This document shows, piece by piece, positions 4,708-8,290 of a stretch of 8,290 nt of DNA. Positions within the stretch are counted from its first letter, which is position 1, and each line of letters begins with the position of its first letter. The position numbers were made by a program, and so were the translations under genes. The DNA lies in NCBI GenBank assembly GCA_020054175.1, contig JAGVLR010000219.1, positions 1 through 8,290 of the forward strand, written 5' to 3'. The notes beneath the pieces were generated by a model that worked only from the letters and a program-made list of their open reading frames with translations, made no database searches and was not told where the DNA came from. This DNA is from Candidatus Dadabacteria bacterium (lineage in GTDB: Bacteria; Desulfobacterota_D; UBA1144; Nemesobacterales; UBA2774).

Positions 4708-7545
4708 CTATATCGAGAGCACCCGCTCTCCCCTGTCGTAGATTGTAATCGGCCCGTCCTGGGAAACCGCTATAGCGAGGCAGTCCGCCTCGGCGCTCAT
4801 TTTCGAAGCGCTCGAATGCCTGGCGCCCTTTCCTATGCCGATTTCGGACCTCGTCTCGGCGCTCGGACGGAGAAGCACCATGCATCCTCTCAGTTTACCC
4901 TCAGCGGAATCTATGATAGTCGCCCCGTCCTGCTTGGCGAAATTTATAATCTCGCCGTCGGTCAGCCTGCTGATCTGGGAATCCGCAATCGTCGCGAAGG
5001 GACTTATCTCGGGCGGATCCGACTTCTTTAGTATCCTCGCGGCGTCGCCTATTATAAAGATTGCCCCGAGGTTTCTTTCGGACATCAAGAATGCGCACTT
5101 GAATATGCGTCTGAGGAGATCGACATCATAGCTCCTCGCCATCGCGAGCCTGTCGACTGTGAGATCTATACGCGGCATGTTCTCGGCTATCCAGTTGCCG
5201 TTCGCATACCTCGCGACCATCTGCCCGTCTGAGAACACGCGGACCTGCTTGCCCCCTGTCGGGACGTAAAACACTATAGCGTCACACTCCCGGGAAATGG
5301 CGGCGTGGCGACGAAACTGCGGCCCGAGAAGAAAATTCGCCGATTCGTCGACGGAAATGTCGAGCTTGTGAACCTTCCTTAAAAAGCCGTGCCTGTCTAT
5401 GCCGTAGCCGAGAACGACTCCGTCAACTATTTTAGCCAGCGTTATTACGACCTGCTGCATACGCCTGATGTGGTCGTAACGCTGAAACTGTATCTCGCTG
5501 TCGGGGAGGATACGCGATATATATGTCGAATCGCCTACTATCAGCGCCGTGGATACAGGCTTTTCCTCGCTCTGCATCTGGGCGACGCTGGCCGCTGTTT
5601 CGCATATATTAATCATCGCGAGGGCGTCTATGCTCTTAGTACGGGCGAGGTCGAGCAGAAACCCTATGCCCGCGTCCTCCATCCACGCCTGCAGGATGTC
5701 CTGCTTTTCGAGGAGGTCCCGGAGCTGGTCGGGTTCTATCTGCACCTGCGTTATGTCGGCCTTGCCTATGTTAATGGTATCCGGATACATCGCCGCGATA
5801 TACGCCGCGTATCTCTCAGCAGGAGCGGCCCTTCTGCCCGCAATGCCGTTTCCCGGCCCTTCCGTGTCTGCTTCATCGACACTGTCTATTAGAGTATAGG
5901 CCTCTATACGCTCCCAGAGGTTAAGACAGGAATTCACATCCGAAACGGCCTCGTCGATAAGGTTCTTTACCTCGGGGTTCAACGTGTCCAGGCGGGACGG
6001 CGCACCTCCGTCCTCTCTATTTTCCGCATAGCGAGCCGCAATGGCGCCAATGTCCGGAACGATGAGCGCGGATACGTAAGACTTCCCCTCCCCCAGAATT
6101 ACCGCCTGCGAAATGTAGGGGCTCTCCGCGAGATTGCTCTCGATTTTGGACGGGGAGATTTTGCGCCCGTAAGACAGCATGAAGACAGACTGCTTGTGGC
6201 CCGTCAGCATGAGATAGCCGTCAGGGTCGAAACGCCCTATGTCCCCCGTGTGAAGCCAGCCGTCGGCGTCCGTCACGCTCTCCGATTCGGGCAGGTTGTT
6301 CCAGTAGTCCCTTACCACAGTTTTACCCCTGACCAGGACCTCGCCCTCGTCGGAAATTCGTATCTGGAAACCGTGGGCCACCTGGCCGCAGGAACCGGGC
6401 CGCCTTGCAAACGGGCTGCTCACGGCCGGGAAGCCCCCCGACTCGGTGACGGCGTAAACGTTAAGCGGCATGAGTCCTATAGCTTCGACATATCCGACGA
6501 GCTCGTTCGACAGCGGCGCGCCGGCCGAGTATATCCTGTGAAGCCTCCCGCCGAGCATCGCCCTCATCCTGCCGAAGAAAGTCATGTCGGCCCGCGTATA
6601 TCTTTCGCGGAGCTCCTTCGAGGCCGTCGACTCCGAGGCATGGTAACGCCTGCCGAGCGCGAGCGCCCACTCGAACGCCTTCCGGCGCGACTCCGGCATC
6701 TCGTTAAGCTCGGCCGTTACCTTTTTGTAAATGTTCTCGATTGCGAACGGGCTCGTCATCGTGACCGTGGGACTCGTCTGCTGAAGATCGTCGAATACGG
6801 AGGCAGTCCCCCCGGCAAGCGCGTTGCCGACTCCCGACAGAATATAATGAAACGCGGCGATAAAGCTCGGGAAATAGCTCCAGCCAAGGGTCGTGAATCC
6901 GAGGTCGTACTCGTCGAGACTGAACCATTCCGACACGTGCGAAAGCGTCGAAAGAAGCCCCCCGTGACTGAACACGGCCGCGCGGGGATGCCCGGTGTCT
7001 AGCGCGGTGTAAAAAATGACTGCCCTCTTTTCCGGCTGAAGCTCCCCCGCCTTCCTGTAAAGCGATTCGGGGTCGCCGTGGGGTTCGGCATTACTCAATA
7101 TATCCGTGAGGCTCTCCGTCTGTACGCCGTCCTCACCGTTCATCACTACTACGTGCGGACGGACGCAGCACGCTGCCGAAACGCTTTCTGCAATGTCGGC
7201 GTCCTCGGCGAATACGATCGACGCCCTCGAATCCCTGGATATATAGGCGAGCGTGTCCGGCCTGGCCGACATGGCCGCCGGGACCACGATAGCCCCGCAA
7301 AGCAAGGATGCGATACAAGCCGCCATCCATTCCGGAGAATTTTTGGCGACCAGCAGTACCCTGTCGCCCGGTGCGAGCCCGGCGGAGCCTAGATAGTTAA
7401 CCAGGCGCAGGGTCGATTTTTCGAACTCTTCGTAACGGACGTCCGAATAATGTCCGTCCTTTCCCACCTTATAGCAGGTCCTTCGGCCATAATTTTTAAA
7501 CGCCGATATAAATGCCTGGTTGAGATTGTCGAAATCACTGTTCAT
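4708..7545 (-). CDS. Acyl-CoA-synthetase-like / diadenylate cyclase fusion
   Basis: A 945-residue two-part protein. Residues 1 to about 590 follow long-chain acyl-CoA synthetases: YEEFEKSTLRLVNYL (38-52), IYSAGAPLSNELV (338-350), YAVTE (364-368), GEVLVRG (401-407), DGWLHTGD (428-435), ISPSKIE (463-469). Key catalytic positions are changed: the P-loop reads YTALDTGHPRAA (179-190), the hinge Arg is His450, and the C-terminal lysine motif is replaced (PGNGIA, 564-569). After a linker, 665-790 resembles the sensor-like region that precedes many DAC domains. Residues 800-945 form the DAC/DisA_N domain, which makes cyclic di-AMP from two ATP, with DGA (873-875), GARHSSA (907-913) and a VSQDGPITIY strand (927-936). 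The cyclase looks active and the adenylation half inactive. The ATG at 7545 is 19 nt after the AAA+ gene's stop, though its ribosome site is weak. A TTG at 7617 is possible but overlaps that gene. Confidence 0.88.
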   Translation of the reverse strand: MNSDFDNLNQAFISAFKNYGRRTCYKVGKDGHYSDVRYEEFEKSTLRLVNYLGSAGLAPGDRVLLVAKNSPEWMAACIASLLCGAIVVPAAMSARPDTLAYISRDSRASIVFAEDADIAESVSAACCVRPHVVVMNGEDGVQTESLTDILSNAEPHGDPESLYRKAGELQPEKRAVIFYTALDTGHPRAAVFSHGGLLSTLSHVSEWFSLDEYDLGFTTLGWSYFPSFIAAFHYILSGVGNALAGGTASVFDDLQQTSPTVTMTSPFAIENIYKKVTAELNEMPESRRKAFEWALALGRRYHASESTASKELRERYTRADMTFFGRMRAMLGGRLHRIYSAGAPLSNELVGYVEAIGLMPLNVYAVTESGGFPAVSSPFARRPGSCGQVAHGFQIRISDEGEVLVRGKTVVRDYWNNLPESESVTDADGWLHTGDIGRFDPDGYLMLTGHKQSVFMLSYGRKISPSKIESNLAESPYISQAVILGEGKSYVSALIVPDIGAIAARYAENREDGGAPSRLDTLNPEVKNLIDEAVSDVNSCLNLWERIEAYTLIDSVDEADTEGPGNGIAGRRAAPAERYAAYIAAMYPDTINIGKADITQVQIEPDQLRDLLEKQDILQAWMEDAGIGFLLDLARTKSIDALAMINICETAASVAQMQSEEKPVSTALIVGDSTYISRILPDSEIQFQRYDHIRRMQQVVITLAKIVDGVVLGYGIDRHGFLRKVHKLDISVDESANFLLGPQFRRHAAISRECDAIVFYVPTGGKQVRVFSDGQMVARYANGNWIAENMPRIDLTVDRLAMARSYDVDLLRRIFKCAFLMSERNLGAIFIIGDAARILKKSDPPEISPFATIADSQISRLTDGEIINFAKQDGATIIDSAEGKLRGCMVLLRPSAETRSEIGIGKGARHSSASKMSAEADCLAIAVSQDGPITIYDRGERVLSI

Positions 7546-7564
7546 GCGCTTTCTCTGGACGAGC

Positions 7565-8290
7565 TCACATATCCAACGCCCCGGCCCGCAGTAACGTTTC
7601 CCGTACAAGGTTTTCAAGCCCCCTCACGTTATCCGGCCAGTCGCTCGAATAAAAGCTTTCAAGCATCTTCTGCTGAATAGTCCCCTGCTGTTTTTCCGAC
7701 CCGTGCTTAGAGAGGAAATACTGCGCGAGGAGAGGTATATCCTCTTTCCTTTCCCTGAGCGGCGGAAGGGCTATCTGCGCCGCGCCGAGCTCGTGATAGA
7801 GATCTTCGAGAAGCTGTCCGTTAAGAAGATGCTCGTCGAGGGAACCGTCCACCCCAGCTATAATCCTTACGTTCGTTTTTATGAAACGGCTGCCACCCGG
7901 GCGCTTGAATTCCCCTTTCTGTATGATGCTCAGCAAAATACCCTGCACATCGAGAGGAAGCCTGTGGGCGTTCTTTATATATACCGTTCCCTCGCTTGCG
8001 AGCTCAACGGCGCCTATGGAAAGCGAAAGCGCGTTGCTCCTCGCACCGCGCTCCTCGTAGCCAAGTATGCGTCTTTTTACAGAACCCTCGTCGGCGCTGT
8101 TATGGTCTATCCTGACGAACGGCTTCGCCGCCCTCTGCGAGAGCCTGTGTATCGTCTGCGCGAAGAGGTGCTTCCCTGTCCCCGGGCCGCCCTTTATCAG
8201 CACGGGGCTATGCGACGAAGCCGCCTGCCCCGCTATGAACATAGCTTTCTTGAGCGTCTCGCTCACTCCGATAATCCCCTGGATCAGCTC
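7565..8290 (-). CDS. Degenerate sigma-54-activator-type AAA+ protein (5' end missing)
   Basis: The frame is open to the window edge, so the N-terminus is cut off; 241 residues are visible, starting ELIQGIIGVSETL. The order of motifs is that of NtrC-type AAA+ domains. Walker A GGPGTGKH (34-41) is intact. The sigma-54-contacting GAFTGA loop reads GARSNA (82-87). Walker B has Lys106-Asn107 where Asp-Glu is expected. Both arginine-finger positions are lost (Leu161 and Glu167 in LLEDLYHEL). LPPLRERKEDIPLL (175-188) and the sensor II-like WPDNVRGLEN (218-227) remain. The protein stops just after the lid, with no C-terminal Fis-type HTH. It may still bind ATP but should neither hydrolyse it well nor remodel sigma-54 holoenzyme. 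It precedes the cyclase fusion by 19 nt on the same strand, which suggests a functional pair. The missing N-terminus may carry a sensor domain. Confidence 0.87.
   Translation of the reverse strand, partial: ELIQGIIGVSETLKKAMFIAGQAASSHSPVLIKGGPGTGKHLFAQTIHRLSQRAAKPFVRIDHNSADEGSVKRRILGYEERGARSNALSLSIGAVELASEGTVYIKNAHRLPLDVQGILLSIIQKGEFKRPGGSRFIKTNVRIIAGVDGSLDEHLLNGQLLEDLYHELGAAQIALPPLRERKEDIPLLAQYFLSKHGSEKQQGTIQQKMLESFYSSDWPDNVRGLENLVRETLLRAGALDM

Noticed and set aside
6196..7002. Long plus-strand open frame opposite the adenylation domain
   Set aside because: Arg/His/Pro-rich translation with no domain, fully antisense to a gene with clear motifs; a composition shadow.
7546..7617. Upstream TTG start giving the fusion protein 24 more residues
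   Set aside because: It overlaps the AAA+ gene, and the added residues do not match acyl-CoA synthetase N-termini; ATG at 7545 is simpler.
8264..8266. GTG as the true start of the AAA+ gene
   Set aside because: The frame upstream continues to the window edge with ELIQGIIG, which matches the conserved start of NtrC-type AAA+ domains, so the gene extends beyond the window.
4708..8290. Cyclic-nucleotide anti-phage defence system
   Set aside because: No effector, CD-NTase or ubiquitin-like/HORMA partner is visible; the cyclase is of the DAC type, used for housekeeping cyclic di-AMP signalling.

Overview
The window looks like chromosomal DNA of a Gram-negative bacterium. Five products carry Sec signal peptides or membrane segments. 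One ends in a Cys-containing C-terminal sorting tail of the kind known from Myxococcota/Desulfobacterota-like and related lineages. There is a sigma-54-activator-type AAA+ protein, and base composition is moderately GC-rich by eye. I cannot name the phylum with confidence; a Desulfobacterota-like or candidate-phylum relative is a guess. I see no tRNA, rRNA, CRISPR array, insertion sequence or phage gene.

Layout, left to right. (1) 40-738 (+) encodes an exported, divergent SYLF (Ysc84-like) domain protein. (2) 771-2241 (-) is a two-gene unit: a 414-residue Cys-rich exported protein with an internal repeat and a Gly-rich/Cys/transmembrane/Arg sorting tail, followed 22 nt later by a 67-residue Cys-rich membrane-anchored miniprotein. 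A sigma-70-like promoter is visible at 2314-2342. (3) 2439-3098 (-) encodes a DedA/VTT membrane protein with the four conserved charged residues. (4) The 279-nt divergent region 3099-3377 holds two palindromic candidate operators. (5) 3378-4223 (+) encodes an exported DUF2092 protein. (6) 4313-4522 (-) encodes a cold shock protein with its own promoter, a roughly 97-nt leader and a perfect GC-rich intrinsic terminator. (7) 4708-8290 (-) is a tightly spaced gene pair. The first gene, cut by the right edge, encodes an NtrC-type AAA+ domain. The second encodes a 945-residue fusion of an acyl-CoA-synthetase-like adenylation domain to a C-terminal diadenylate cyclase (DAC/DisA_N) domain.

The right-hand pair is the main discovery. 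The cyclase end keeps the DGA and RH signature expected for making cyclic di-AMP. The adenylation domain has lost the usual P-loop sequence, the hinge arginine and the C-terminal catalytic lysine. The partner AAA+ domain keeps Walker A but has Lys-Asn in place of the Walker B Asp-Glu, lacks the GAFTGA loop and both arginine-finger positions, and has no C-terminal HTH. My inference is a signalling module in which two worn-out nucleotide-binding domains act as ligand sensor and regulatory partner for a live cyclic di-AMP synthase, possibly linking fatty acid or acyl-adenylate status to cyclic di-AMP. This rests on motif reading only; no alignment, structure or database search was run.
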